Assembly (NCBI GenBank): GCA_017645255.1
Contig: JAGCPI010000001.1
Location: forward strand, 1 to 64,000
Length of the DNA: 64,000 bases
Source: a bacterium
GTDB lineage: Bacteria; Bacillota_I; Bacilli_A; Mycoplasmatales; Mycoplasmoidaceae
Direction of reading: 5' to 3'
The position numbers and the translations under genes were made by a program. Every line of letters starts with the position of its first letter. Positions within the stretch are counted from its first letter, which is position 1. The notes under the pieces are model-generated. The model was not told the DNA's origin. It ran no database searches and worked only from the letters and a program-made list of their open reading frames with translations. Positions 35,104-46,077 of this stretch are shown piece after piece.

Positions 35104-36618
35104 ATGGAATATTTTGACTTAAATATTAGTCCAATTACCTTAAAAAATGAAGTAGTTGATAAAGCAATTAATGACTTAATTATTTACTTAATTAATCAAT
35201 CAACCAATCAATCTTACTTTAAAAATCTAACCATTGACTATGGCAAGAATAGTAAGGTATTTACGATTAATGACAATAAGTTTGCCATTAATTTGCTTGC
35301 TTTTATCCAACAATTTAATTATCAAACAACTGAAATAAAAACTAATTTAACTAGTGCAATTAGCATTTTAGTTGCTAATCAAATCAAGATTAGTTTCAAA
35401 AGTAGCAATGGTGTTTTTTATCCCATTATTCGCAATAAAGACATCACAAGTGTTCAAATTCCAAGTATTTTTATTGCTTATGAAAAGTTAAGCAGCAAAG
35501 AAAATACCAGTTCTTTAGCATCTAACAAAACAGTAATCACCTTAAATCCTGTTGATTATTCAATAGTTGATGAACTTAAATCTAATTTCTCATTTTTGTA
35601 TTCCTGAACTAAGATTCTTCAAACAAAATATGGAATGGTTCTAATTGGAAGCAATCAAACTAACAACTTCTTTTTGAATGGAAAAAAAGTTGTGATTCAT
35701 AATTCTAATGAAAATGATGATAAGCATCACATGCCACTTAATATGATGCATTTTGTTTTTTCTTATGATTGCAATCAAAATGCATTTAACTTGCCAATCT
35801 TTATTAATAAATATGAACCAAGCCAAGACGAATATGAATGTATTAATAAGATTCTAGAAAATTTAAATGATGTCGATAAAGAAGCAGTTTTTTCTAAAAT
35901 AATTAATGATGATCAATCATATGAATGAAATAATCAATTAATTAAAACCACCATTATTGAATATTTAACCAAATTAAAATCTAAAACCTACGTAATTGGC
36001 CAAAAAAATTCCCAACAAGCTGCCTATGAAGCATTTGCTAAAAAAGTTAACATCCATATTATTTGAATTAGCGATGATGATGAATACAGAATATTGCATT
36101 ATGACAAAAACATCCCAACTCTTAACGATTTTGAAGAAAAATATGGCCAAGATAATATTGATGTAGATAAACTAAAATTTATTGATCCAAATGATTTAAA
36201 TAAATATGAAAAAGCAACTTTCCAAGTAATCAAGCGATTTTTAGATACTTTTATTGAACGTTTTATTGATTGAATGGAAGAAATGCATGATGGAGATGAC
36301 GAATGATATGAAGAAGATCATATGGACCTTAATGATCTTAAAAATCTAAAGATTGTTGAAGGTTTACCATCTCCTAATTCTTGATATGATAATGGGAAAA
36401 GAATTGGTCTTCTTCAACGAACTGATCTTACTTCCTTATCGTGATGGTAATTATTTGAAGAAGTACGTGGTATAGTTCTAGCAGGTACCGAAGGCATTAT
36501 TGATTGTGAATTTGATGACTTATGAAATGACACGATGGCACAAGAAATAGTAAACTGTTATGATAATCACCACGATAAAAAAAGCATTAAAACTACTAAA
36601 TTAAAAGCAAAGAAATAA
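35104..36618 (+). pseudogene. Array protein 6, degenerate and cut by an in-frame TAA
   Basis: Start M-E-Y-F-D-L-N-I with AAAGAAAG upstream. The open frame runs 448 residues to a TAA at 36448-36450, just after S-L-S-W-W. The same frame then continues open to 36618 (L-F-E-E-V-R-G-I-V-L-A-G, then F-D-D-L-W-N-D-T), matching the tail of array protein 3 (L-F-D-Q-V-S-D-L-V-F-D-A). So a single nonsense change removed the last ~55 residues. The N-box Asn is Tyr28 and G1 has become D57-N-K-F-A, so ATP binding was already lost. The truncated protein may still be made. Confidence 0.65.
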
Positions 36619-37020
36619 ATTAATTATCTGACAAAAAATAATTTTCTTAGCGACATTGATGCTTACCTATCCCCTTGCTTTAAAGTTGCTGAAACTAAGA
36701 CAAAAGCATTTTTAAATTAAGGTGAATTATAATTTATTGTATGGTAAAAACGTAGTTTTACCTCGATGCTAATTATTAACCACCAATTAATTATTTTTCA
36801 CACATGCTTATTAATTAGCATTTAAATTTCTTCTTTTTGATGCTTTTTCTTTTTAAATTCCAATCTTTATAATCCATCATAATTATTAGTAATTAGTTTA
36901 AAAGCATTAACGTATGAATGCTTTTCACTAAACAATAATTAAATAAATATTAAGTAAACGAAAGGAAACATAATTTATTTTTGATTGTGATTTTTTCACA
37001 TTCAAAATAAATAAAGAAAT
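36619..37020 (+). other. 402-bp leader region with hairpins before array protein 7
   Basis: A TATAAT at 36728-36733 is followed by a hairpin (GGTAAAA 36743-36749 with TTTTACC 36756-36762) and a long-range pair (ATGCTAATTA 36766-36775 with TAATTAGCAT 36812-36821). Near the 3' end, AAAGGAA (36962-36966) is separated from the ATG by a large hairpin (36973-37013). No gene seen. It may be a structured 5' leader or contain a small RNA. Confidence 0.35.
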
Positions 37021-38487
37021 ATGCAAAATATTGATTTAAACATTTGCCTAAGTTATTTTACTAACGCAGATGAATACGATATCATAGATGCAATTAGTGC
37101 ACTTATTAAGAATGAATGAGTAAAACCTACTCCATTTAATAATAAAAAACAAATCACCATTAAATATGATTCTGCCATTCAAACTTTAAAAATTTGCAAT
37201 AAGTCATGGACAATTAAAGCAAGTGATTTTATGCAAACTACCTTTATTAAACCTAATAGTCTTGTCTTATTAAGTGGAATTATTAAATTGATGAAAAATA
37301 ATTATCAATTAGAATTTAGAAGTAAATTTGGTAAATTCACTCCTTTTATTGCTCAAAAACAAGGCCTTGAAAACGCTGTACCATCATTACACGTTAATGT
37401 TGAAGAACCATCAACTTCCCCATCTAATTGAACTGAATTAAAAAATGATTTTAATGAAAATGAAACAATAAATAATGATGATGGAACTATTATCACTATT
37501 TGTCCAGTTAATGAAGAAATCATTGCTTTTTTAAAATACCATTTTTCATTTACCCAAGATTGAGATGAAGTACTTGATGCAAATGGTGATTATTTGCTAA
37601 TTGATAAGTCTGATAAACCAAATAAAATTTTTGTTGATGGAATTGCTAAAGAATTCACTTTAGATGTTAATCCTCCACTTTTATACAGTTATGATCTAAA
37701 CTCTAGTTTTCTAAATAAAGTTCGCGGAGATCATAGTGATGATTGATATAATCAACGAGCAATTTGCACTGTACTTTACAATCTTAGTGATGAAGACAAG
37801 AAGCAAATTTATCCAATCATTTTAAACAATGAAAATTGTTACGAATGAACTTTACCAGAAGTACAACGAATTGTCGTTGAATTTTTAAGTAAACAAGCAC
37901 CTGATAAGTACGCAATTTGCGAAGAAGATCATGATCCAGCTATCGATGTCATTGAATTAGTAAGAGAAACTGGAAGAACACTTGTTCCAGTTGCTGATGA
38001 TATTTATAAGAAATTGAGCACACATGTAAAAAGTGTTTATGCTGTGATGCAAGAAGAACTTGTTAGCAAATATAGTAAACCGGGTTTAACAAATGAAGAT
38101 TTAAGTCCAAGCGAACAAAAAAATCTTCAATTACTAAAAGAATTTTTAATTTACTTTGCTAATCACTTTGATGAATTAAGAAAATGATTAAGTCATTACG
38201 AATTAGACCAAATCCCACTTGAAATTGTTGATGACTTACCTGAACATTGAGGAACTTACAGCATTGAATTGCGAAAATTAATCATTGATCGTAGTGTTCT
38301 AAGTGACACTGGTAAAACATTTAATTGTGCTAGTCTTGCCGTTAGACGTGGTTTTTCATTTGGACTAGATGATTATGACTTTACTAATCTTTGACAAGAC
38401 GCCACCATTAACTTTTTTGCTACTTTAAAATGCAACAAGTGTAATTGCCAAGCAGACCATGAATGCCAAGCAAAAGATAATGAATAA
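37021..38487 (+). CDS. Array protein 7, degenerate GHKL-like with Cys-rich tail
   Basis: 488 residues, start M-Q-N-I-D-L-N-I. The GHKL motifs are lost (I-C-N-K-S-W-T-I in place of DxGxG) while G3-like G-T-I-I-T-I-C-P and the later family blocks remain (L-Y-S-Y-D-L, L-N-N-E-N-C-Y-E-W, then L-I-I-D-R-S-V-L). The last residues are C-N-K-C-N-C-Q-A-D-H-E-C, a possible metal site not seen in other members. Its start codon has only a weak AAAG nearby; a better SD lies on the far side of a hairpin. Sixteen bases separate it from the intact member at 38504. Confidence 0.7.
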
Positions 38488-38503
38488 AAGTAAGGAGAAG
38501 AAA

Positions 38504-39970
38504 ATGGAATATTTTGATTTAAATTTACGTCCTGTTTTATTAAGTTACAAAGACCACATTCAAAGTGTATGTAATTTAATTAATAATGCTATTAGACAAT
38601 ATCATTATCAAGAATATGCAACTAAACTAATCGTTGATTATGATGAAGCCACATCAACTCTTAGAATTAAAGACCAAGGAACAGGCATTAAATTAAGTGA
38701 CTTTGTGCAAAAAGAAGATGCTAGTCAAGATTGATTTTCTACTGGTTTAAGAACTACAATTAGTGGTTTATTAGCAAACCAAATTAATATTACTTTTAAG
38801 AGTAATTTTGGTACTTTTACGCCTGTAATTCGCAATAAAGAAGGACTAACAGAAAAAATTGCTTCCATCTTTCTTGCTTATGAACCACGAGGTGCCAGAG
38901 TAAATCAATGAATTGATCTTAAATTTATTGATGCTGAAGATATTGCAAATAGTAATCATGGTACTGAAATTACCATCAGCCCAGTAGATGCTAGATTTGT
39001 TGCTAATTTAAAATATCATTTTTCTTTCTTGTTACCATGATCAGAAACAATTGAAACCCAATATGGTACTTTATTAATTAATAACCAATATGTTAATGAT
39101 GTTTTTGTTGACGGCGAAAATATTACTTATAGTCAACAACCTGAACCAACTGCCGAAGACCAATCCCAACTAAGTTTTTCATATGATATTGACACAATGG
39201 CATTTGATAAAGAATTAATTGGTGATCGTTATAATGAACCAGAACGTTATGTGTTTAAATGCATCCGCAAGATTTATGAAGAACTTAATGATGAACAAAA
39301 AGAATTTGTTTTCACAACTTTATTAAATGACCACTTATCCATTGAATGAGACAACAAGTTAATCCGTGATTACATCATTAAATTCTTTGCTAAAACTAAT
39401 CCAGATCAATATTTAATTGGTACGTGAGATGGTGAAAATGCTAATTTTGTTGAATTTGCTAAGAAAGCAAACAAAGAAATCATTTGGGTAAAAGATGATG
39501 ATGAATGTGATAAAGTTAGCAACTATGGAATTGAAAGAGTTGACGAATTTGGTTTAAAATATGCTGAACAAAATTACACCAATTTTGTTAATATTAATCA
39601 ATTAACAGCCAAAGAAAGAACCAATTGAGAAGCATTGCAATCATTCTTAACATACTTTGTTAAATCTAACAAAGAAATCCAAAGTCAATTAGCAAAGAAT
39701 GATTTAGACTACTACAACATTAAGATTGTTGAAAATTTGCCAACCATTAAGAGTTTCTATTTATTTAATGAAGACACCGGAGTCATTGATCGCAGAATTT
39801 TAAGTTATAAATTTTCAGCTCTACTAAAAGGATGTGCAGAAATTGTATTTATTCCTACTGGTGACATTACCTGAGATGACTTCAATCGAATCTGACTTGA
39901 TAGCATTGCTAACTATATCATTGCTTGCAAAGAAGAAAACTCCAAAGCAAATAAATTTAATAAGAATTAA
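38504..39970 (+). CDS. Array protein 8, GHKL ATPase-like
   Basis: 488 residues. The start M-E-Y-F-D-L-N-L at 38504 is chosen because AAGGAG lies seven bases upstream; an in-frame ATG at 38459 would add 15 residues overlapping the previous gene. N-box L-I-N-N28-A with Asn24 at the Glu position, G1 D57-Q-G-T-G61, G2 T-G-L-R-T-T-I, G3-like G-T-E-I-T-I-S-P. Family middle (E-I-I-W-V-K-D-D-D-E) and C-terminal signatures (K-I-V-E-N-L-P, V-I-D-R-R-I-L, I-W-L-D-S-I-A-N-Y) are the clearest of the array. Paired with the degenerate gene upstream. Confidence 0.77.
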
Positions 39971-40000
39971 TCTTTTTAAAATTTAACTTTTATTATCACG

Positions 40001-40036
40001 AAAATAATGAAGAAAAAAATCTTCATTATTTTTATT
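40001..40036 (+). terminator. Terminator of the 37021-39970 pair
   Basis: AAAATAATGAAGA and TCTTCATTATTTT arms, then T run. Confidence 0.85.
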
Positions 40037-40091
40037 TCCTTCAATAACTTTCATTGCTTTTGCTAAAATCAATCATGATGAAACAATAATT

Positions 40092-40603
40092 ATGAATGGA
40101 ATCGAACAAACTAACTGAACTAATTTATTAACCTATGATTATTCATCGATTAATAGCCACGCAATAACTGGTAATCATGCAAGTTACACTCAACTTCATT
40201 TTTGTATCGAAGAAAATGAAACGAAAATTGATTTGGATCATGATGAAGATAAAATAAATTGTCCTGGTAAAAAACAATTAATTTGTCATTTGCTTTCTCA
40301 CTTTTATGAAGTAAAGCCATGAAGTGAAATGGATGGTATTACTTGGATGTTTTATCCTAAAAATATGGTTTAGAATTTATTAAGTGTCTTAATTCTAATC
40401 AAGTTAGTAAAATTAAACTTAATTTCGTTTATCCCATTTGATTAGTTAAAGTGAATATTACGTTGAAAACTCATGCTAGTTGTAAAGATCTACTTAAAAA
40501 AATTATTAAATTATTAAATGAATATAACATTTTCTTTAATGATTGTTATTTTGTGCTTAAAAAAGCATGAAGACTGCAATTAATATTTAGCAATAATTAT
40601 TAA
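40092..40603 (+). pseudogene. Frameshifted remnant carrying the shared C-terminal module
   Basis: An ATG at 40092 opens 93 codons to TAG 40371-40373. From 40373 a second frame runs to TAA 40601-40603 and ends L-L-N-E-Y-N-I-F-F-N-D-C-Y-F-V-L-K, matching the C-terminal module of 25847-26677. Restoring one base near 40370 would join them. It looks like a decayed array gene that had little or no ATPase domain. Confidence 0.55.
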
Positions 40604-40621
40604 TAACATAAAGGAGTAAAT

Positions 40622-40912
40622 ATGGGAAGAAGAAAATCACCTTTATTTAAAACTATCATGACCATTACTGATGTAGTAAGTACAATTCACCACAAAATAA
40701 ATAATATTCCAGTTACTACCAGTCCAAAACGGGGTACGTTTTTATATGATCTAAAGCAAGCACAAAAGCATGAGTTGCGAAGAAAGCGTTTAATGCAAGA
40801 AGAAGAACTAAAAGAACAACGCTTTCAATTAAAAATGGCTAAAAAGCAAGCTAAGTTAGAACAAGAAAGACAAAAACTAGCTAAACAACAAAATAAGAAA
40901 GTAAATAATTAA
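40622..40912 (+). CDS. Small Lys/Gln-rich protein inside the array
   Basis: 96 residues, AAGGAG seven bases upstream. It contains V-V-S-T-I and T-S-P-K-R-G-T-F-L-Y-D-L-K, then a long charged stretch that should form a coiled coil. The S-P-K-x-G-T-x-L-Y-x-L-K motif is shared with 11730-11996. It is 40 bp before array protein 9 and likely co-transcribed. Function unknown. Confidence 0.72.
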   Translation: MGRRKSPLFKTIMTITDVVSTIHHKINNIPVTTSPKRGTFLYDLKQAQKHELRRKRLMQEEELKEQRFQLKMAKKQAKLEQERQKLAKQQNKKVNN

Positions 40913-40952
40913 TTACTTATTTACAAAGTAGAAGAGAAAGGATTAAATAACA

Positions 40953-42422
40953 ATGGAATATATTGATTTAAACTTAAAGAATTATCCTAATAGCATCGAT
41001 AAATCACTCCCAGCGGGATTATATGATTTAATTAGTTATGCAATTTTATTAAATTATGCTCCCAACAAATATGATGATTTAGATTTGAGTTATGATGAAA
41101 ACAACCAAACTTTAAAAATTACTACTCATCGCGGAGTAATTGGTGCGAAGAACTTTTTGTATAATGATGAATGATATGCGAATTGATTGCTTCGCAACGC
41201 TATTAGTTTATTTTCATTCAATGATGTAAGTCTTACTTTTACTAGTAGTGAAGGGATTTTTAAAGTAATCGTAAGAGATAAGCAAGATTTACAAGAAACT
41301 ATTCCCAGCATTTTTATTAGTAAAGAACCAGTAGTTACAACTGCGAATTGAATCCCATTAAAAGACTTTGATGAACAAATTGCTGATCATGATTTAACTA
41401 CCAGTGGAACAACCATTTTAGTTCATCCCATTAGTTTGCTTGATCTGCAAGAAATTAAAGATAGTTTTAGTTTCTTAAAATCATACCAAACTGTTGTTAA
41501 CACTTTAAACAATAAATTATTAGTTCCTAAACCTAATAACCTTTCATTTATTTATTTAAATGGAGCACGTCAACAAAAATACGAAGTGCAAAATCAAAAT
41601 TTAAATAGCATTCACTTAATTTATGGCTATGATTTTGATTTGCACCAAAAATACTTGAATCACACCGAAAATGATTTTCAATCATTAGGTGACATTATGA
41701 GTGCAGTGTTAAGTGAATTAAACGAAACCCAACAACGCACTTACTTTCCAGCTATTTTCAATAATTCTCAATCTTATGAATGATTAGCAAGTAGTGTACA
41801 AATTATTGTGACCTTAGCCATGAATAAATTTAATCCGCACCAATACTTAATTTATCATGAAGGTTATGAATACCGCAACTTTTGAGATATTGCCAAAAAA
41901 GCTGGTAAGATTTTAGTCAAAGTCAAAGATAAAGCTTTTGATTATTTACAAGGTGAAGGGGTAACAACTTTATATAGTTTTGTGCAAAACTACATGAACT
42001 TTCAATATCCTCCTTCCAAAAATGAAGCCCGCAATTTAAACTTTGAAGAACGAACTAATCTAAAAATCTTAGCTAATTTTGTTGATAATTTTGTTAATGA
42101 TTATCCCGAACTAAAAGAAACCTGAAAGAAACTAGAATTAAATAGGTTATATTTCGCGGTTTTTAGTGACTATCCTAATCCTTATGGCACTTATTGGAAA
42201 GAATATAAGATTGCCATTATTGTTCGCAAGAATTTAATTAACATGGCAGACTTATTAATTGCTGGTAAAGAAATTGTTTACCAAACATGTAATTTAAATC
42301 CTGACCAATTTAATAATAAGTGACTTGAAGCAACAATTAATTACTTTGTTAATAAATGTAATGACATGAAAAATGAACTTAAAAATAACAAAAAGGTTGT
42401 GCAAGAAAAGAAGCCTTCATAA
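40953..42422 (+). CDS. Array protein 9, degenerate GHKL-like
   Basis: 489 residues, start M-E-Y-I-D-L-N-L with GAAAGGA upstream. The N-box is D-L-I-S-Y-A-I (Asn lost) and G1 has become T-T-H-R-G-V-I-G. The later blocks are conserved: L-R-N-A-I-S-L, G-T-T-I-L-V-H-P, I-Y-G-Y-D-F, F-N-N-S-Q-S-Y-E-W, I-I-V-R-K-N-L and W-L-E-A-T-I-N-Y-F. Probably not an ATPase. It has no close intact partner downstream but follows the small protein at 40622. Confidence 0.7.
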
Positions 42423-42446
42423 TTTAACTAATTAACTTTAAAACAA

Positions 42447-42479
42447 AATAAATGGCTCGCTAAAGTCATTTATTTTTTT
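42447..42479 (+). terminator. Terminator
   Basis: AAATAAATG-x-CT and AG-x-CATTTATTT arms with a long T run. Confidence 0.8.
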
Positions 42480-42577
42480 ATTGCTTCTATCTGGAATGAT
42501 TGATTTACATCGGCTAATATTTTTCTTCTTCATGTTTTAAAGCAAAATATAATTTAAAAATAATTCAGACAAGTACT

Positions 42578-44350
42578 ATGGAAGAAAAGAAATTATTAAA
42601 AAATTTAATCGATTTAATTAGTTGAATGGTTAATTGAACTAAAGTTAGCATTAACCAAACCGGGATTAACTTAAATTTTGATGAAGACCAAAAATTATTA
42701 ACTTTAATTATTAACAATCAAGCATTAATTTCCAATGAACTAAAATTATTTACTTTAACTATTGACAATAGTAAAGTAATTAGTGACCACGAAATTATTA
42801 CGGAATTATTTGCAAGTTTACTTGCATTTAACTTAAATGTCAAATTAACCATTAACAAAAAACAATACTGATTTAGTTTAGATAGCAATAATAACTTAGG
42901 TTACAGTGTAAGCAATGATCAAACACTAGAACTTAATAACGAAAGTATCATTCTTAAATTAAGTACGATTGATTATGAAATTTATGGTGACTTAAAAACT
43001 AATTTTGCTATTTTTACTAATTACCAATATATCTTTAATACTAATGATGGAAATGTGCTTTTAGCGAATGATAATAAGCAAAATGCGATTTATTTTCACC
43101 AAATTAAATTACCAACTTTGAATTTAAGTAATGATAAACAACTTTTATTTAGTTATAACTTAACTTTATTAAATGACAATTTATCTAATAATAAAATCAT
43201 CAATAGCATTAGTGTTTTAAGTAATTCAATTAATCAATGATTTAAGATTGATAAATTAATTGCTAATTTCTTAAACAACATTAATGATGATTGCAAATTC
43301 AATGTGTATGAAGAAATTGTGCGTCATATACAATGTTATGAATGAAGTATTCATGCCATTAAATTACAAGTCATTCCTTTTTATAATCTTGCAACTAAAA
43401 GCGACTATTTCATTATTTGTTGTCCTAGTGATAATAACGAATTATTTAAGAGTTGAGTCGATTTAAAAACCCATGCTCTTATTGAATTAACACCAACTGA
43501 TTATGAAATGCTTAAAAATAAGCATGTTTGCACTTTAAGCATATTTGCGAATAATTATCTAGCAAAAAACTATCACTATGAAGTAGCAATTGATGAACTT
43601 AGTGCAATTGCTAATGCCAACTGCCATTGAATTAAACAAATTCTCGATGAATGATTAAATAATAATGAAGCATTTAAATCGTTGTTAAATGATTTAAATA
43701 TTAATGAAATTCCAATTGTTATTATTAATGAATTACCATTAGCATGCACTTGAATTGATAGTACTAAACAGTTATGGATTAATAAAACAGTTTTAGAAGA
43801 TCAAACTGATTTATTACACGAAGTAGCAACCGCATTTATTTACTTATTTAACCAATATCATTTAGACTTAACAAATTGAATTAATAGTTTAATCACTTCC
43901 CAATGTTTATTAAGTGCAACTGATATTGAATCATCAGTTGATAGCAATCCTATAAATAGTTGTAATGAAGAACCAACTTCATCATTAATTAAAATGAGTT
44001 TTTGTTTACCACTTACTGAATTAAAATGAAGAGGTTACATTCCAGTTAAATACGTATTAAACAATCAAGAATATCAACTGGAAAGTTTTAAAGACATTTA
44101 TGTTGATACTTGTGAATATTGTTTAAATCTTGATTCAGCAAAATTATTTCAATTCTTTAATGATAATCATCTTCAATTTAATACGACGGGAAATGACTTA
44201 ACTAGAAGCAGGCAAATTCCTGGTACTAATTACTTCATTGAAACTAATTTAAGTGGAAAAGATATCTTGATGTGAACTAAAAAGTTATTAGTATTTTTTA
44301 GCATTGATTTAAATAATGTTTATTATTTAATAATGAAGAAAAATAAATAA
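42578..44350 (+). CDS. Array protein 10, divergent, with shared C-terminal module
   Basis: 590 residues. It starts M-E-E-K-K-L-L-K and lacks both the M-E-Y-F-D-L-N start and GHKL motifs, yet retains L-F-S-Y-N-L, Y-E-W-S-I-H-A-I, I-V-I-I-N-E-L-P and W-I-N-K-T-V-L at the family positions. An extra C-terminal ~110 residues end with the module S-I-D-L-N-N-V-Y-Y-L-I-M-K, shared with 25847, 40092 and 46078. It is the most diverged full-length member. No clear Shine-Dalgarno. Confidence 0.65.
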
Positions 44351-44369
44351 TCATTAATACAACCTATAA

Positions 44370-44411
44370 AAAAAGCAATAATTCCTTTCAAAAAAGGATT
44401 ATTGCTTTTAT
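44370..44411 (+). terminator. Terminator of array protein 10
   Basis: AAAAGCAATAATTCCTTT and AAAGGATTATTGCTTTT arms. Confidence 0.85.
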
Positions 44412-44572
44412 GTTAAATAATGGATATTTTGAATTGCTACCTAGATATTTTTAACAAGAAATTAATATTGATAAGCTAGTTATTTAACTTCTTGATTTGC
44501 AATTAAAGCAATAATAAGAAGTTAAAAATTGCTAATTATTATTTAATTCTCAAATTCTTAAACTTAAATTAG

Positions 44573-45130
44573 TTAGCGTGGTAATACAAAAACCCAGTTA
44601 TAAGGAATTAAAACTTTATCAAAATCAATTGATTGGTGTGGTTTATCACTAATTAAACTTAAATCAAATTGCATTTTAGTTTGATCATCATTAAAAGTGA
44701 TATTTAACTTTTTAATTAATTCTTGCATTTCATCATTCACTTGTAAATAATGATTAATTCCTTTTACCATCTTTTTAAAACCTGGTTTATTTTTTAACTT
44801 AGCATTAACTTGGTCAGTTATATCTTTAAGAATCATTACACTGCCAAACAAGATAAGAACTAATTGACTAACAATCTCTAAAGTTTTTTTAATGGATAAT
44901 TTGCTTTTATCAGCCACACTGTCTAATTCTTTTACCACCACGTTGGTATAAATCTTTATTAATTCTTGATAAGCATCAAAATGATCTTGCATTTTTTGCC
45001 AATCATTTTTATCAAAAATATCAAGAAAATTTTCTAACGAATCACATATTTCTTCAGCGTTAATCGTAATCAAGTCATAATCTTTCATAAATAATTCATC
45101 AAGTTGATTTAAATATTCTTTATATGTCAT
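44573..45130 (-). CDS. Unknown protein with one hydrophobic segment
   Basis: 185 residues from the ATG at 45130, which has AAAGGAA nine bases upstream; an earlier in-frame ATG at 45175 lacks a ribosome binding site and would add 15 residues. The protein is charged and helical with one hydrophobic stretch (I-V-S-Q-L-V-L-I-L-F-G-S-V) near the middle. Such a layout fits a membrane-associated or coiled-coil protein. It interrupts the array on the opposite strand. No family recognised. Confidence 0.65.
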   Translation of the reverse strand: MTYKEYLNQLDELFMKDYDLITINAEEICDSLENFLDIFDKNDWQKMQDHFDAYQELIKIYTNVVVKELDSVADKSKLSIKKTLEIVSQLVLILFGSVMILKDITDQVNAKLKNKPGFKKMVKGINHYLQVNDEMQELIKKLNITFNDDQTKMQFDLSLISDKPHQSIDFDKVLIPYNWVFVLPR

Positions 45131-45373
45131 TCTTTTAATTCCTTTATTGCTCTTATCTTTATTATAAATGCTCATTAAAAAATTAAGTTTTTTAAGATTT
45201 AGTTACTGCATAATATTTAGATGTCATTAGTTAGTAAATTACCAAGTTAAATAATTTTTTGGTGGGGCAATAAAACAAAACAAATTCAATTTTCATATCT
45301 ATTAACTAACCTGTTAGCAATCTCATATTTAAAAAGCACCAAAATTAAGTAGGGAAGTAATTGCAAATCCCCA

Positions 45374-45408
45374 TAAAAAAACGTAACTTGAGCAAACTCA
45401 AATTACGT
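45374..45408 (-). terminator. Terminator of the membrane protein gene at 45414
   Basis: ACGTAA-x-TTGAG and CTCAA-x-TTACGT arms (45381-45408); T run on the minus strand directly after the stop. Confidence 0.75.
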
Positions 45409-45413
45409 ATTTT

Positions 45414-46022
45414 TTATTTAGTATTATCGGCTTTATTTTGATAATACGCATCATATTTCGCAAAGAAATCATAAATGCCAAAGGTATACATTAGCATGTT
45501 CCAACGTAAGGCATGTTGATAATGCTGCTTTCATGCCTTTGGTTCATCTTTAAAAAATGCCATTTGCACAATTTCGGGATATTCATTTAAATCTTTAGTT
45601 AAATAATCGTTTACTTGCATCTTCTTTAACTGTTCACAAGCTAACTCCGTAGCTTCATCAAAGTAATTTAACGTTTTATACGCCACATACTCAACAACAC
45701 ATAAAAAGAAACAAATTAAGATAATTCAAATAATTAGAAATGGTACATAATAAGTATGAATTACATGCGTTTTAGGTAAACTTAAAATAAATAAGATGAA
45801 GAATAACCCAATCAAAATATAAGTCGGAATAATAATCATGAAGGTATGCTTAATTCTTAATTTAAACCTGGTTACTAACTCATGATAGTTAGTAGGTAAT
45901 TGCACATCAAACTTTGGTTTGGTTTGATTAATATATTGATCAATTTGGTAATTGGTAGCAACTTTAAATTTTGCTCGTGATTTTCTAAAAAACATAAAAT
46001 ACTTATGATTAATAATTTTCAT
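45414..46022 (-). CDS. Two-TM membrane protein, paralogue of 310-918
   Basis: 202 residues from the ATG at 46022; an open frame extends further upstream but would run into the divergent ATPase gene. Two strong hydrophobic segments (about residues 70-92 and 97-117) precede a soluble C-terminal part with D-L-N-E-Y-P-E-I-V-Q. Same length, layout and D-L-N-x-Y-P motif as the protein at 310-918. It is divergent from the array gene at 46078, with 55 bp between them. Function unknown. Confidence 0.7.
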
Positions 46023-46077
46023 TATTATCTTTTTTATTTTATGTTCTTTTACCAATAATGAAGGAAGAAAAAGCAAA

